Translations under genes and position numbers: made by a program
Shown: piece by piece, positions 50,632 to 61,376 of the stretch
Position numbering within the stretch: the first letter of the stretch is position 1
How the letters are laid out: each line of letters begins with the position of its first letter
The notes under the pieces: generated by a model
Seen by the model: only the letters and a program-made list of their open reading frames with translations
Databases searched by the model: none
Told to the model about the DNA's origin: nothing
NCBI GenBank assembly: GCA_028335825.1
Contig: JAIOKI010000010.1
Coordinates: 372,001-436,000 of the forward strand
DNA length: 64,000 nt
Origin: Nosema muscidifuracis
Taxonomy: Eukaryota > Microsporidia > Nosematidae
Direction of reading: 5' to 3'

Positions 50632-51479
50632 TTATATTTCTGCATAATATTTGTTAGTAAATCTACAATAAGGACATCTAGAAGATTGTTCACATAACCA
50701 TTTATCTACACATTTCTTATGAAAATAATGGTTACAAAAGAGTATTCGAATATCATCAAGATCTTCATACATATCAAACACGAGTCTGTATATTTATCTT
50801 TTAAATCTTTAAATTTTACTATACTAAATCTCTCTAGTTCAAATTCTGTTATGATAGGATTATAAGATGAATATATTCCACATACTAAATAGAACATGCT
50901 TATTACACAAAAGCATATCATCAATAGACATATTGATAAATTAATCTTCTGAGCATATGGAGTCATAATTTTTTTAGTATATTTTATTAAGATATTTGAT
51001 CTAGTAAATATCATCATAAGTATTTCTTCACTAATATCTTCATCAAGTAAGAAATAGTTCTTATTTCCAGGATACATTTCTAATAAGTTTATCCATCTAT
51101 TTAATATTTTATACTTATCTATGTCTTTACTACATAAGAAGAATATAGTAGAATAATCAGGCATATTTATATTTAGATTTTCCATAGAGATACCTGTACC
51201 AATAAATATACACGATTCATCAGAATGTGAGAATGAAGGATATAATGAAGAAGAATATAAAGATTTATCTAATGGATATGATGTGTTAGATGATTTTCTT
51301 ACTATTTGGTTATGTATTATATCTATATATTCATAATTATTGATTTTACGAATTACTTCATTATTATAAATAGAAAGAATATGCTTATTATGTAGACTTC
51401 TTATATTAGATTCGAAATATGATGTACTATTTAAAGATAAGTACCATTTTATATATGAGAAATATCTAAAAATATCCAT
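50632..51479 (-). CDS. Membrane RING-H2 E3 ligase gene with a frameshift
   Basis: The first frame (51479 to 50706, 257 aa) has a soluble N-part, one membrane segment (about 180-205, KINLSICLLMICFCVISMFY) and ends in TDSCLIC followed by non-RING residues. Stepping back one base at about 50769 gives YEDLDDIRILFCNHYFHKKC then VDKWLCEQSSRCPYC, ending at a stop at 50632. Together they make a full C-X2-C-X11-C-X-H-X2-H-X2-C-X11-C-X2-C RING-H2. So the gene is either recently broken, misassembled by one base, or frameshifted in translation; no canonical slippery heptamer is seen. Start lacks CCC/GGG. Confidence 0.7.
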
Positions 51480-52211
51480 AAGGTATTTGTTTATATTATT
51501 AATGTTTATAATAAAGATACAAACAAAACATATTTAAATTAATTAAGAATATATAATATAATAGATTTTAATATATTGATATTTGAAATTATTCATTACT
51601 TAAGTATATCCTTTAATATAGATAAGAAATTAGTATTATAAAATTATTATAGTCATAAATAAAAAAGTTATATAATTGATCAGATAAACAATACTAAGTA
51701 AATATATAATCGGTCAAATATCTTACTCAAGCTTGATAATATTGCATAAATATTATAATTTTAAATTTAAATATTTCATTAATTTTTAAATTATTACATA
51801 ATTCTTCTTAGTTTCATACTCAATCTTAAATATTTCAATAATTTTTAAATATTTCGTTAATAATTATATGATTCTTCTTAGTTTCATACTCAATCTTAAA
51901 GATTACACTTTTATGGTATTCCATAAATATTTCATTTTTTTTAAATATCTTACTTATGCTTGATAATATTTCATAAATATTTCGTTAATAATTACATAAT
52001 TCTTCTTAGTTTCATACTCAATCATAAAGATTACACTTTTATGGTATTCCATAAATATTTCATTTTTTTTAAATATCTTACTTATGCTTGATAATATTTC
52101 ATAAATATTTCGTTAATAATTACATAATTCTTCTTAGTTTCATACTCAATCATAAAGATTACACTTTTATGGTATTCCATAAATATTCTTAAATATTTTT
52201 TAAACCCTCAT
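51480..52211. repeat. 128-bp tandem array upstream of the Ima1-like gene
   Basis: A 128-base unit containing attcttcttagtttcatact and tacacttttatggtattcca recurs with anchors at 51871, 51999 and 52127, almost identical; a shorter related copy has its anchor at 51801. The array ends about 10 bp before the CCC (52205-52207) of the next gene. 51480-51780 holds nothing recognised. Confidence 0.9.
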
Positions 52212-52850
52212 ATGCATAAACTGAATCTTCCTGGTCCTAAGAACTATAAATGTGAATACTGTAAATCAAAAGTTTATGACAATTATTGCTCAACATGTAG
52301 ATCACATTTTATTCTAACAGACAACGAACAGAAATATATATCAGTAGAGATGGATGAGTTGGATCACTTGACTATATCTGATAGGTTATGTAATGACTGT
52401 ACTTTATATTATAACACGAGTAATAAAATTATAAAAGCTTCTTCTTATACAGATTATCTGTATAAACTTAAGTTATGTAAGAAATGTAAAGATGATAATC
52501 AGAAATTTATAAGGAACATGTTCTATAAGAATTTTATTTTATACAGATGTAGAGAAAGTGTATATACTCATGGATTTATTATGCTTTTTGTTTTATTCTT
52601 TTTTATATTCAATAAGAATGATTATTTTTATTATATTTATTTCTTACTTAATTTTACTAATTATTCTTATATAGATCTATTAGTTTGTGGAATACTCTTT
52701 TATGGTAAGAATTATTGTATATTTAGGTATATTTATTTAGGATTTAATTGTTACAGTATGTCTTGTAAGAATAAATTTTACTTTTATATGCCAGTGAATT
52801 TAGAAAAGACTGGAGATATAGATAAACATATAGAAGAACTCAAAATATAA
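52212..52850 (+). CDS. Ima1/TMEM201-like zinc and membrane protein
   Basis: 212 aa. N-terminal Cys-rich domain with CEYC, YCSTC, LCNDC and LCKKC pairs (16-95), then hydrophobic segments (about 122-140 and 150-165) and a short tail. Cys pair order and the FILTDNEQKY segment after CSTC resemble the Ima1 N-terminal domain of inner nuclear membrane proteins (Ima1/Samp1), which link the nuclear envelope to microtubules. The match is by eye; an unrelated zinc-ribbon membrane protein is possible. CCC precedes the ATG. Confidence 0.55.
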   Translation: MHKLNLPGPKNYKCEYCKSKVYDNYCSTCRSHFILTDNEQKYISVEMDELDHLTISDRLCNDCTLYYNTSNKIIKASSYTDYLYKLKLCKKCKDDNQKFIRNMFYKNFILYRCRESVYTHGFIMLFVLFFFIFNKNDYFYYIYFLLNFTNYSYIDLLVCGILFYGKNYCIFRYIYLGFNCYSMSCKNKFYFYMPVNLEKTGDIDKHIEELKI

Positions 52851-53157
52851 ATTTAAATATAATATTATTGATATTAAATGTTACAATATTTATATTAAAT
52901 ATAAGTTACAATATATATATTATATTAAATTTTACAATATATATATTATATTAAATATATGTTACAATATTTTTATTATATTAAATAGATATATTATTAA
53001 TTAGTATTGAATATATATACCAGATTATTTTCATGATATTAAACATATATACTAGATTTTTTTTATTGTATTTGATAGACAAATTATAAACTTGTTATAT
53101 ATGACACATTCATTAGTAAAATACCTTTAAACTTATATTATTAATTAAAAATATTAT
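52851..53157. repeat. atatattatattaaat repeat spacer
   Basis: Low-complexity copies of ttacaatatatatattatat at 52865-52990. Convergent gene ends flank it. No gene. Confidence 0.6.
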
Positions 53158-56100
53158 TTATTTGATTAATGTTCTTATTATTTCATCTGTAATTTTGCAT
53201 TCATCTGTTTTAACTTCATACGATATTTCTTTAAATATTCTTCTTATTAAACTTCTATTCTCATAAATAAGGAAATTATAAATTAAATAATTTCTAATAT
53301 TCTCCTTTAAATCATCATTAACTAATTTATATATCTCTTGTAATCTTTCTATGCTCATCACTGTATTTCTACTTAATAAAACATTTACTAATTTATCATA
53401 TTCAGTAATATTCTTATAAGATACATCTACAATAAATTTATAATTTTTCTTAGTAATTAGACATTGTAATTTATCATTATCTAATTTACTAAATACTTTC
53501 TTATAAAGTCCACCATCTTCAGAATATGTATTTTTAATATATAAATATATCGTATTAATATCATAATCTCCTATATTTATATTTTTAGTATTCTGTAGCA
53601 AATATATCAGAGAATTTGAATCAGTTGACTTAGAATTTATTACATGCTTAAATAATCTCTTAAGATCATCTTCAGTAAGAAGAGATAATATTTCTAAGTT
53701 ACTTATAAGATCTTCATCAAACATTAATAGATCAAAAATAAAAGAATTATTATCTTTAAGAACTTCTAAAGATTTAGTATATTTTTCATCTAATGATAAA
53801 TTCTTATTATTATTTTCCTCTGATAATTTACTAATATATTTTTTTATATTTTCACTCAATATTTTAAAAACAAAATATTTTTCTTCTTTATTTCTTAATA
53901 GAATACTGCATATCTCTACATTTATATCTCTTAATAAATAATCTTTACATTCTTCTTTTAATTTATTCTTTCTAATTCCATGTACTAAAATACACTCATA
54001 TATATTAAAATAATTATTTTTACAATATTCATAATCTATAATAGAAGAATATTTGATAACTAATTCATTGATAACATTATTAGCTACATCTGGAATATTT
54101 ACATAATATATATTTAAATAATTTAAAATATCTTGATATATCATTTTAAGTAGTATATTATAATTCTCTATCTTATTTTTAAGTATCTCATTAACTCTTT
54201 TTCTAATTAATCCATTAGAATCATATTTATAAATATAAAGTATAGGAAGAATATTATTTGGTAAAATATCCCCTATCTGAGTACTTAATATCTCAACACA
54301 ACTCATACGAGTAAGTGAATTTATAAAAGATTCTTCTATTATATATTTGAAAATTAATTCGTTATTAATTAATTTAGAAAATGCATGTACTGCTACTTTA
54401 TTATCTCTGGATGTATAAATACGTTTTAATACAGGTAAATAATTATCCATGTATTCTATAAATATTTCAAGATCAAAAGCATAAGCAAGGAAATTTGAAC
54501 TATTTGCTACGTTCTTAGCTATAACTTCTCTAGAAAGATTTTCATTATTAAAAATCTTAAGAACTTCTACTAAAAAATATGAAACTCTTAAATCACTATC
54601 AATATTACATATTAATAAATCTAAATCTTCTATTTTTATATCTTTATTTACTAAATCATGTAATATTTTTACTACACTAACACATTCTTCTGTATAAAAA
54701 TTATTTTGTATAACAAAACTACAAAGAATTTTAAATACTTCTTTCTTAAAATATTTCTTATTTATGACTATTTGCCCAATTCTACTTAATATTATAAAAA
54801 TGTATTCTTTAAATTCCTTAATATATCTTCTAACTAATTCTATTAATAAATATAAACTAGTATCATCTATCATATAATTAATTTGTAAAGATAAAATACT
54901 TAATAATGTATTATTAACATTCATTTTATCAATAAAAGATTCTATAATTTGTGTCTTTATATTGCCAATATCTGTGTTAATACATTTCATATTCTTCAAT
55001 AATCTTTTACTTTCTGATACTGTATTAATGTTAGTATCATTTAGTAAATTAATTAATATTTTTATATATTTAAAATCTAGAGAATCAATAAACTTAAGAA
55101 TATATCTAAAATATTTATCTTTTATATCAAGTACATGTATGATATATTTATTATTAAGATAATTCATACAATCATAATTTACTAAATTTCGATCTGATTT
55201 TTTAATGATATTTGAATTATCTTTTATATATGACTCTATTATAAAATCAGAATACTTATAAAATAAATATAATCCATCATTATATCTTATATTATATACT
55301 AAATTAACTAATAAAAGTTTATCATCGGTTAAATCATCTAATTCATTAAAATTCACTATACTTATTAAATATATCAAGTTTCCTGATCTATCTATATTTT
55401 TATATTCAGAATTAGATAATATTTTAAAAATATTTCTTCCTTCTTCTATAGTACATTCTTCTTTATTAATATTCTCTAAATATCTAAATTTATATTCATC
55501 ATGACTAAAACAATATTTAAAAAATAAATCACTATTTTTAAGCTTTTCATATATTTTATCACTCTTAACATTTTCAATAATATTTTGTTTAGTGAGATAA
55601 TAAAACTTATTTTTACTTTCTATATCAAATATTCTTAAATCATATTCCTTGATTAGAGACTTCTCATATAATATTTCATAATAAACAGGTCTCTCATCTT
55701 CATATTTCTTAAATAACTCAGTAACTATTTCATTAATATCAAGTTTTCTTATAATTTTTGAAATAACTACTTGTTTGAGATTTGTATGTAAATATTTTTC
55801 ATAATCTTTAAAATTAATATTCTCTACTTTATCATTAAACAAATCAAAGATAAGGACATCAACTGGAGTAATAAATTTTGATAAATTATTAAACAAATAA
55901 TCAATCATGTTATTATTAACCAAAGAATAATACAAACTAGAATTAATATCATTATCCTTATAAAATCCATTTAGCCTGAAAATTGAGTCTATAATACTAA
56001 CATCCTGAAACTGGCATGATATATCTATAATTATTTTTAAAAGAAGTATATCAACATCACGTACAAATAAATTTCCTAAATCAATTTTTTTCATAATTGA

Positions 56101-56961
56101 ATAGAATTTTTCTTTATTTATGCATATATTTTTTTTATTTATATATTTTTTTGTTAAAATAATTTGTTTGTCAACGAACAAATTCATAATATGCATATGT
56201 GGATAATATTTATGATCGGGTAATACACCATTACTATAATATTCTAATAACTTTTCTGGATTTTCAATCTTTAGATAAAATTCATAATCTTCTCTGTTTA
56301 CGTATTTTATTAAAAAATCGTATTTACTAAATCCTTGATTAATAGCACTTTCTCTAAATCTATTAAATATCATAAAATCTTCAGTAATATTTTCAAAATT
56401 TCTTATATCAATTTTATCAAACAGTTTTCCAAAAGGCTTGAGATCAATCTTCGAATTTACAATTATTTCTACGATATCTGGTGGCAAAAAATCTTTAAAA
56501 TAGTCAAAAAAGTTAGCAATAATCTGTGGAACATATTTGTTATTCTGTATGTACTGGTCTAAACATTTAAACTCAACGTATTTGTAATATTTTAAAACAC
56601 GTCTTACTAAAAAAATATTCAGTGATTTTGTACTAAGTATTTTTTCAAGAAGAGTTAATAATTTTAGATGATCATTTGTTTTTATATATTCTATAATTAA
56701 ATCTATATCTTTATGTTTAATATCATTATATGAAGTATTCAAAATTAAATGTTGGATATTAAAATATTTTAAATCAGTTTCTTTTTTTAAATCATTTTTT
56801 ATATCTTCTGGAATATATTTTATATATCGAAGAGTGTCATGTTCAATTATTTTATATAAAGCAATATCAGTAGACAAATCTGAAGAAAGATTTGTAATCT
56901 TTTTTGCATATTTTTTTATAAGCCTCTTGTTCAAATTTGTTTTAGTATTTAATTTTGTCAT
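53158..56961 (-). CDS. Giant helical-repeat protein, possibly ECM29-like
   Basis: 1267 aa from the ATG at 56961, chosen because CCC (plus GGG 56974-56976) lies 12 bases before it; the longer open frame upstream has no ATG. Entirely HEAT/ARM-like helices, no enzymatic motif or membrane segment. The segment LPNNILPILYIYKYDSNGLI followed by RKRVNEIL resembles the ECM29 repeat (P.LYRYRYDPN...V...M..IW), so a proteasome adaptor is the leading guess. Other large HEAT proteins (Utp20, Gcn1, Scc2) are not excluded. Very AT-biased codon use (Asn, Ile, Lys, Tyr). Confidence 0.6.
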   Translation of the reverse strand: MTKLNTKTNLNKRLIKKYAKKITNLSSDLSTDIALYKIIEHDTLRYIKYIPEDIKNDLKKETDLKYFNIQHLILNTSYNDIKHKDIDLIIEYIKTNDHLKLLTLLEKILSTKSLNIFLVRRVLKYYKYVEFKCLDQYIQNNKYVPQIIANFFDYFKDFLPPDIVEIIVNSKIDLKPFGKLFDKIDIRNFENITEDFMIFNRFRESAINQGFSKYDFLIKYVNREDYEFYLKIENPEKLLEYYSNGVLPDHKYYPHMHIMNLFVDKQIILTKKYINKKNICINKEKFYSIMKKIDLGNLFVRDVDILLLKIIIDISCQFQDVSIIDSIFRLNGFYKDNDINSSLYYSLVNNNMIDYLFNNLSKFITPVDVLIFDLFNDKVENINFKDYEKYLHTNLKQVVISKIIRKLDINEIVTELFKKYEDERPVYYEILYEKSLIKEYDLRIFDIESKNKFYYLTKQNIIENVKSDKIYEKLKNSDLFFKYCFSHDEYKFRYLENINKEECTIEEGRNIFKILSNSEYKNIDRSGNLIYLISIVNFNELDDLTDDKLLLVNLVYNIRYNDGLYLFYKYSDFIIESYIKDNSNIIKKSDRNLVNYDCMNYLNNKYIIHVLDIKDKYFRYILKFIDSLDFKYIKILINLLNDTNINTVSESKRLLKNMKCINTDIGNIKTQIIESFIDKMNVNNTLLSILSLQINYMIDDTSLYLLIELVRRYIKEFKEYIFIILSRIGQIVINKKYFKKEVFKILCSFVIQNNFYTEECVSVVKILHDLVNKDIKIEDLDLLICNIDSDLRVSYFLVEVLKIFNNENLSREVIAKNVANSSNFLAYAFDLEIFIEYMDNYLPVLKRIYTSRDNKVAVHAFSKLINNELIFKYIIEESFINSLTRMSCVEILSTQIGDILPNNILPILYIYKYDSNGLIRKRVNEILKNKIENYNILLKMIYQDILNYLNIYYVNIPDVANNVINELVIKYSSIIDYEYCKNNYFNIYECILVHGIRKNKLKEECKDYLLRDINVEICSILLRNKEEKYFVFKILSENIKKYISKLSEENNNKNLSLDEKYTKSLEVLKDNNSFIFDLLMFDEDLISNLEILSLLTEDDLKRLFKHVINSKSTDSNSLIYLLQNTKNINIGDYDINTIYLYIKNTYSEDGGLYKKVFSKLDNDKLQCLITKKNYKFIVDVSYKNITEYDKLVNVLLSRNTVMSIERLQEIYKLVNDDLKENIRNYLIYNFLIYENRSLIRRIFKEISYEVKTDECKITDEIIRTLIK

Positions 56962-57451
56962 ATTATTTTTTATGGGTAAAGATTTATATTTAGAAAAATA
57001 TTTCAAATATAAAATTTTTGATATTTACTTCATTATCTAAAATATACAGAATTTTATAATCATTTTACTTTTTTAACTAAAATTATTTAATTTAAAGGAC
57101 TAATTTTATGAAAGAAAATATTTTCCTTGGAGGATTTTAGGAAAGCATCTACAAAAATTATGATAAAAATAAAACACCTTTCCTTCTCAGAAATGAAAAG
57201 ATTAAACTAGTATTAATAAAAAATAAAAATTATGATAAAAATAAAATACATTTCTTTCTCAGAAATGAAAAGCTTAAACTAGTATTAATAAAAAATAAAA
57301 ATTATGATAAAAATAAAACACCTTTCCTTCTCAGAAATGAAAAGATTAAACTAGTATTAGTAAAAAATAAAATTTGATACAACTTAAATAATGTGGATAA
57401 AAAATTCTCAGAAATAAGAAAATCTCCTATATTTTAAAAACATATAAATAT
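56962..57451. repeat. 72-bp tandem array
   Basis: Three 72-base copies start at 57157, 57229 and 57301; each carries attatgataaaaataaaa and ttctcagaaatgaaaag. No gene. The array lies about 80 bp from the 3' end of ASF1. Confidence 0.9.
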
Positions 57452-58465
57452 TTATTCATTAGTTTTGATTTTTTTAGTTTTTTCCTCTGTTTCAGATTCT
57501 TCTCCTTCAATCTCATTTTCTTCTAAGTCATCTTCCACTGTTTCTTCTTTCCAACCAATCAAAAATGAATGAACACTTGGTGGAATCATAACATTCATTT
57601 CAATATTTTTCTGGTTAATTTTGAATCCTCTAAATTCAAAAATATCACCATCTTCACCATCATCAGCCACAGGCTGGTCAAGTTCTTTTTGAATTTCTTC
57701 CATCTCATTTTCATTAACTTTTTCGTTCTTATCATCTTCAGTACTTTCATTATTAAGATTCTCTTCTAATGCTTCACTAAATTTTTTAGGTTCAGAAGAA
57801 TTATCCCGACTTTCAGTATTTTTTTCATCTTCTTCAATATTTTTTTCATCTTTTTCAATATTTTTTTCATCTTTTTCAATATTTTTTTCACCTTCTTCAG
57901 TATTTTCACTATCTTTTTCGAGATTCTCTTCAATATTTTCTTCTTCTTCTTCAAGATTCTCTTCACTATTTTCAATTTCCGCATCCTCATCTTCAACTAT
58001 CAAATCATCAAAATTATCATTCTCTTCATCTTCTTCTTCAAGATCTTCATCGACTATATCTTCGGCATCATCTTCAGTTTCATTGTACAAAAGTTTTTCA
58101 TTAGATATTCCTGGATAATAAACATCCACTATGTACCCTACTCTCATAAACTGTTGATCCTTAAATTTACCTACAATAATTATAGAAGTCAATCCAAATA
58201 ATTGCTCATAAGGTATTTTACTCAAATCAGGTGCATCAGCTTCCAAGCTAAATTTTACATTTCCTTTGGGGATGGGACAAATTTCTGTCTCAGATAATAT
58301 CTGATCCTCATTTTCGTTGCTAACATTAACCGTATATATTACTGAAAATATTACTCCTTCTTGAATATCTTCTTTACAATGCATCTCAAGATCAAATTCA
58401 AATGGGTCGAGCAATTTTCGTACTGTGTTTTTCAGTTCTATCTTTTTGAGAGTAAGAAGTTCCAT
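57452..58465 (-). CDS. ASF1: ASF1 histone chaperone with an internal acidic insertion
   Basis: 337 aa. H3-H4 chaperone. Residues 1-122 follow the ASF1 beta-sandwich: LLDPFEFDLEMHCKEDIQEG, VIYTVNV, DAPDLSKIPYEQLFGLTSI and MRVGYIVDVYYP. Normally about 15 residues later comes the last strand; here a Glu/Asp-rich stretch of about 150 residues with EKDEKNIEKDEKNIEEDEKN units intervenes, after which KINQKNIEMNVMIPPSVHSFLIGWKEE supplies the expected QRNI...VTRFHINWE strand. A second acidic tail follows. So the acidic tract usually at the C-terminus is also inside the fold. No CCC upstream, only CC. Confidence 0.88.
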   Translation of the reverse strand: MELLTLKKIELKNTVRKLLDPFEFDLEMHCKEDIQEGVIFSVIYTVNVSNENEDQILSETEICPIPKGNVKFSLEADAPDLSKIPYEQLFGLTSIIIVGKFKDQQFMRVGYIVDVYYPGISNEKLLYNETEDDAEDIVDEDLEEEDEENDNFDDLIVEDEDAEIENSEENLEEEEENIEENLEKDSENTEEGEKNIEKDEKNIEKDEKNIEEDEKNTESRDNSSEPKKFSEALEENLNNESTEDDKNEKVNENEMEEIQKELDQPVADDGEDGDIFEFRGFKINQKNIEMNVMIPPSVHSFLIGWKEETVEDDLEENEIEGEESETEEKTKKIKTNE

Positions 58466-59345
58466 TTTAAAGGATAAAATATTTTTTTATAAAAATTAGA
58501 GAAAATAAAAAGGGATAATTTGACAAGTAAAAGTCTCAAATATACTTTTTTTGAGAAATTTATTTAGAAAAATAAGTTAAAATATTCGTTTAGGGTATTT
58601 TATAACTTTAAATTTAAACAAATATTTTTCATAAGAAAATCTATTAGATTCATAAAAAATAAATTCGCATTTTTATAAAATTTTATCAGACAAAAATCGA
58701 ATTTATGTAACATTTATCAAATAAATTCGCATTCTTATAGTATTTAATCATAAATATTTTTTAAAAATAAAATCCACATTCTTAAAAATCTTATCAAAAA
58801 TATTTTTTAAAAATAAAATTCGCATTCTTAAAAATCTTATCAAAAATATTTTTTAAAAATAAAATTCGCATTCTTAAAAATCTTATCAAAAATATTTTTT
58901 AAAAATAAAATCCACATTCTTATAGAATCTTATAAAACACATTTTTTAAAAATCAATCTATCTAAATTTAATCAAAATAAAATTCGCATCTTTAAAATTT
59001 AATCAAAAACATTTTTTAAAAATAAATCTAGTTAAATTTAATTAAAATAAAATTCTCATCATTATATAATTTTATTAAAAACATTTTTTAAAAAGAAAAT
59101 CGCATTCTTAAAATTTAATTAAAAGAAAATTAACATCATTATAGAATTTTATTAAATACATTTTTTAAAAATCAATCTATTTAAATTTACATAAAATAAA
59201 ATTCGCATTTTTTCTAACATACAAATTTTAAATTAAAAACATTTTTAAATAAACAAAAGTTAAAACTCAACTTACTAAATAACGAATAAATAAAATTTTT
59301 AAATTTCAATTTATCTTTAAAATAATAAATCTTATATCACCCTTC
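58466..59345. repeat. 46-bp tandem array between ASF1 and uridine kinase
   Basis: Clear 46-base period with cattcttaaaaatcttatc anchors at 58777, 58823, 58869 and 58915, degenerating into related copies to about 59220 (aaaataaaattcgcatt is the recurrent core). No gene. CCC at 59340-59342 marks the next start. Confidence 0.9.
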
Positions 59346-60230
59346 ATGTCTACTTCACAATATTGTATTAATAAGATTCTTTTGAAGAAATTCGGTTGCA
59401 ATTTTAATTCAAAGAAGAAATATATAATAGCCATACAAGGTGCAACATCATCAGGGAAGACTACTATGGCTACACAGTTACATGATACATTATCATCTCA
59501 TGATATTAAATCATTCGTCATATCAATAGATTCTTTTTACAAACCTTTTGATACTTCTACTCAAGATACTTATGATTTTGATAATCCTGCTGCATACGAT
59601 TGGAATAAGTTACAGAAGGTATTACTCTCTATTATAAATGATGAAGAGACCATTCCTATGGTAAAACGTGATAAATATATCAATGAAAAACAGGAAATAG
59701 AATGTATGGATAACCCACATCCACAAGTAATTATTATAGAAGGAATTTATTCTTTTAATAGTATAAACAAGTACATTTTTAATATTGATGAATACGATGT
59801 AAGGAATTCTAACAAACCTTTAGAAATGGAATATATCCAAAGAAAGAATATTTTTGAAGATATAGGTATTTTGAAAATATTCCTGCCTATGTGTAGAAGT
59901 AAACTTGAGAGTATTAGATTTTCAAGAGATTTAAAAATAGGCAGATCTTTAAATGAGATAAAAAGAAGATTTAATATGATGATATGGCCTAATACATTAA
60001 GATGGGTTAATTCTAGTTTAGAATCTAGTGATATACAAATAGTACATGGAAATTTTAATTATAAAAAGATTTCTGAAGTACTTAATTCTATTACTGAATA
60101 TTTTTGTGGATCTGAGTATAAAATAAGTAAGGAAAATAGGGAAGATAATTTTTCAAAAGAGTTTATGGTTTCTTGTTCAGGAGAATGTCTTATTAATCAG
60201 AACAGTTATCTTATTTTAGAAGATAAATAA
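59346..60230 (+). CDS. Uridine kinase
   Basis: 294 aa pyrimidine-salvage enzyme phosphorylating uridine/cytidine. P-loop GATSSGKT (32-39), DSFYK (71-75), YDFDNPAAYDW and a later LPMCRSKLESIRFSRDLKIGR helix pair are those of the uridine kinase family. Compared with yeast Urk1 an extra loop of about 40 residues lies between EGIYSFNS and the ILKIFLP strand. Nucleotide salvage and import are expected in an obligate parasite. CCC four bases before the ATG. Confidence 0.88.
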   Translation: MSTSQYCINKILLKKFGCNFNSKKKYIIAIQGATSSGKTTMATQLHDTLSSHDIKSFVISIDSFYKPFDTSTQDTYDFDNPAAYDWNKLQKVLLSIINDEETIPMVKRDKYINEKQEIECMDNPHPQVIIIEGIYSFNSINKYIFNIDEYDVRNSNKPLEMEYIQRKNIFEDIGILKIFLPMCRSKLESIRFSRDLKIGRSLNEIKRRFNMMIWPNTLRWVNSSLESSDIQIVHGNFNYKKISEVLNSITEYFCGSEYKISKENREDNFSKEFMVSCSGECLINQNSYLILEDK

Positions 60231-60779
60231 ATTAAAAACGTCATCTTTTTATGATGCATAAAATTTAAATGCTTTAATTAGAAAATTCAATTTAAAACTT
60301 CTCTTTTAATTCAAAATATAATAGTAATTATTTTTTTAATCTAATATAATAGTAATAATTTATTAAATCAAAATATAAATCAACTAATATAAAAAACTTC
60401 CTCATAAATTAAAAATGTAATACAATACTATTAAATTAAAAATGTAAAAACAATACTATTAATTAAAAATATAAATCAACTAATTTTTTAAACTTCCCTA
60501 TAAATTAAAAATGTAAAAACAATACTATTAATTTAAAAATTTAAGAATATTATTTATCTTCAACAAAATTATAAAGTATTTTTAAAATAAATACTTTTTT
60601 ACTTAAATTTGAAAGAGGAATGCATCTTATAGCATTAATAAAGCATATCTTATAAAATCAAGATAGAAATTAATATAAATATTTAATACCTAAAACTTAG
60701 TATTTATTCTAATCTATAATAAGTCTCTCTATAAAAAATTTCTTTTTCAAATATTTTTTTAAAATTTTACCCCCATAAA
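60231..60779. repeat. Spacer with attaaaaatgtaaaaacaatac repeats
   Basis: Degenerate 30-60-bp units with aaatgtaaaaacaatacta at 60405-60545. 60550-60760 is plain AT-rich. CCCCC at 60770-60774 marks the P1 start. Confidence 0.7.
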
Positions 60780-61094
60780 ATGGATTTAATCAGTGCTTCT
60801 TTAATGTTACACAAAACAGAAAACAAAATGACAGAAGATAACTTCAGAAAGTTATACAAAGCTATCAACGCTACAGTAGACGAAGATACTCTCAATGTAT
60901 TTATCAAGAAGATAGAAAATATGAGTGTAGAAGAAATTATGCAAAAGGGAAGTGAAATTATTAGCTCATTAGCTGTACAAGTAACTTCATCACAAGCACC
61001 AGTTGAATCAAAGAAAGAAGAAGCTAAGGAGGAAGTTAAAGAAGAAGAACCAGCTGAAGAATTATCTTTGTTCGGTGATGATGATCTTTTCTAA
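60780..61094 (+). CDS. RPP1: 60S acidic ribosomal protein P1
   Basis: 104 aa stalk protein. N-domain ISASLMLHKTENKMTEDNFR resembles P1 (ALILHDDEVTVT) rather than P2; a hinge follows and then an acidic region. The end reads ELSLFGDDDLF instead of the standard DDDMGFGLFD, an altered factor-binding tail. The coding sequence uses more G and C than its neighbours, as is usual for a highly expressed ribosomal gene. Confidence 0.85.
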   Translation: MDLISASLMLHKTENKMTEDNFRKLYKAINATVDEDTLNVFIKKIENMSVEEIMQKGSEIISSLAVQVTSSQAPVESKKEEAKEEVKEEEPAEELSLFGDDDLF

Positions 61095-61376
61095 TAAATT
61101 ATTATTAACAAAAAAATATTATTTTATGCATGAAAATTAGTTTATCAAAAATATTATATTTTATGTATGAAAATTATTATTAACAAAAAAAATTATTTTA
61201 TGCATAAAAATCAGTTTATCAAAAATATTATATTATGCATGAAATTAGTTTATCAAAAAAAATTATATTTTATGCATGAAAATTTAGTTTATCAAAAAAA
61301 ATTATATTTTATGTATGAAAATTTAGTTTGTTTGAATAATTTATGCATATCAAAATATGTTTATTTATAAACCCTT
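61095..61376. repeat. Tandem array after the P1 gene
   Basis: About seven units of 35-38 bp with tttatgcatgaaaattagtttatc and ttattaacaaaaaa variants between 61100 and 61340. A 67-codon open frame here consists only of the repeat and is rejected. Confidence 0.8.

Noticed and set aside
57766-57996. 76-codon lysine-rich minus-strand frame
   Set aside because: Frame-shifted reading of the ASF1 acidic repeat.
61167-61370. 67-codon open frame after the P1 gene
   Set aside because: Consists of repeat units YFMHKN..., no start motif.
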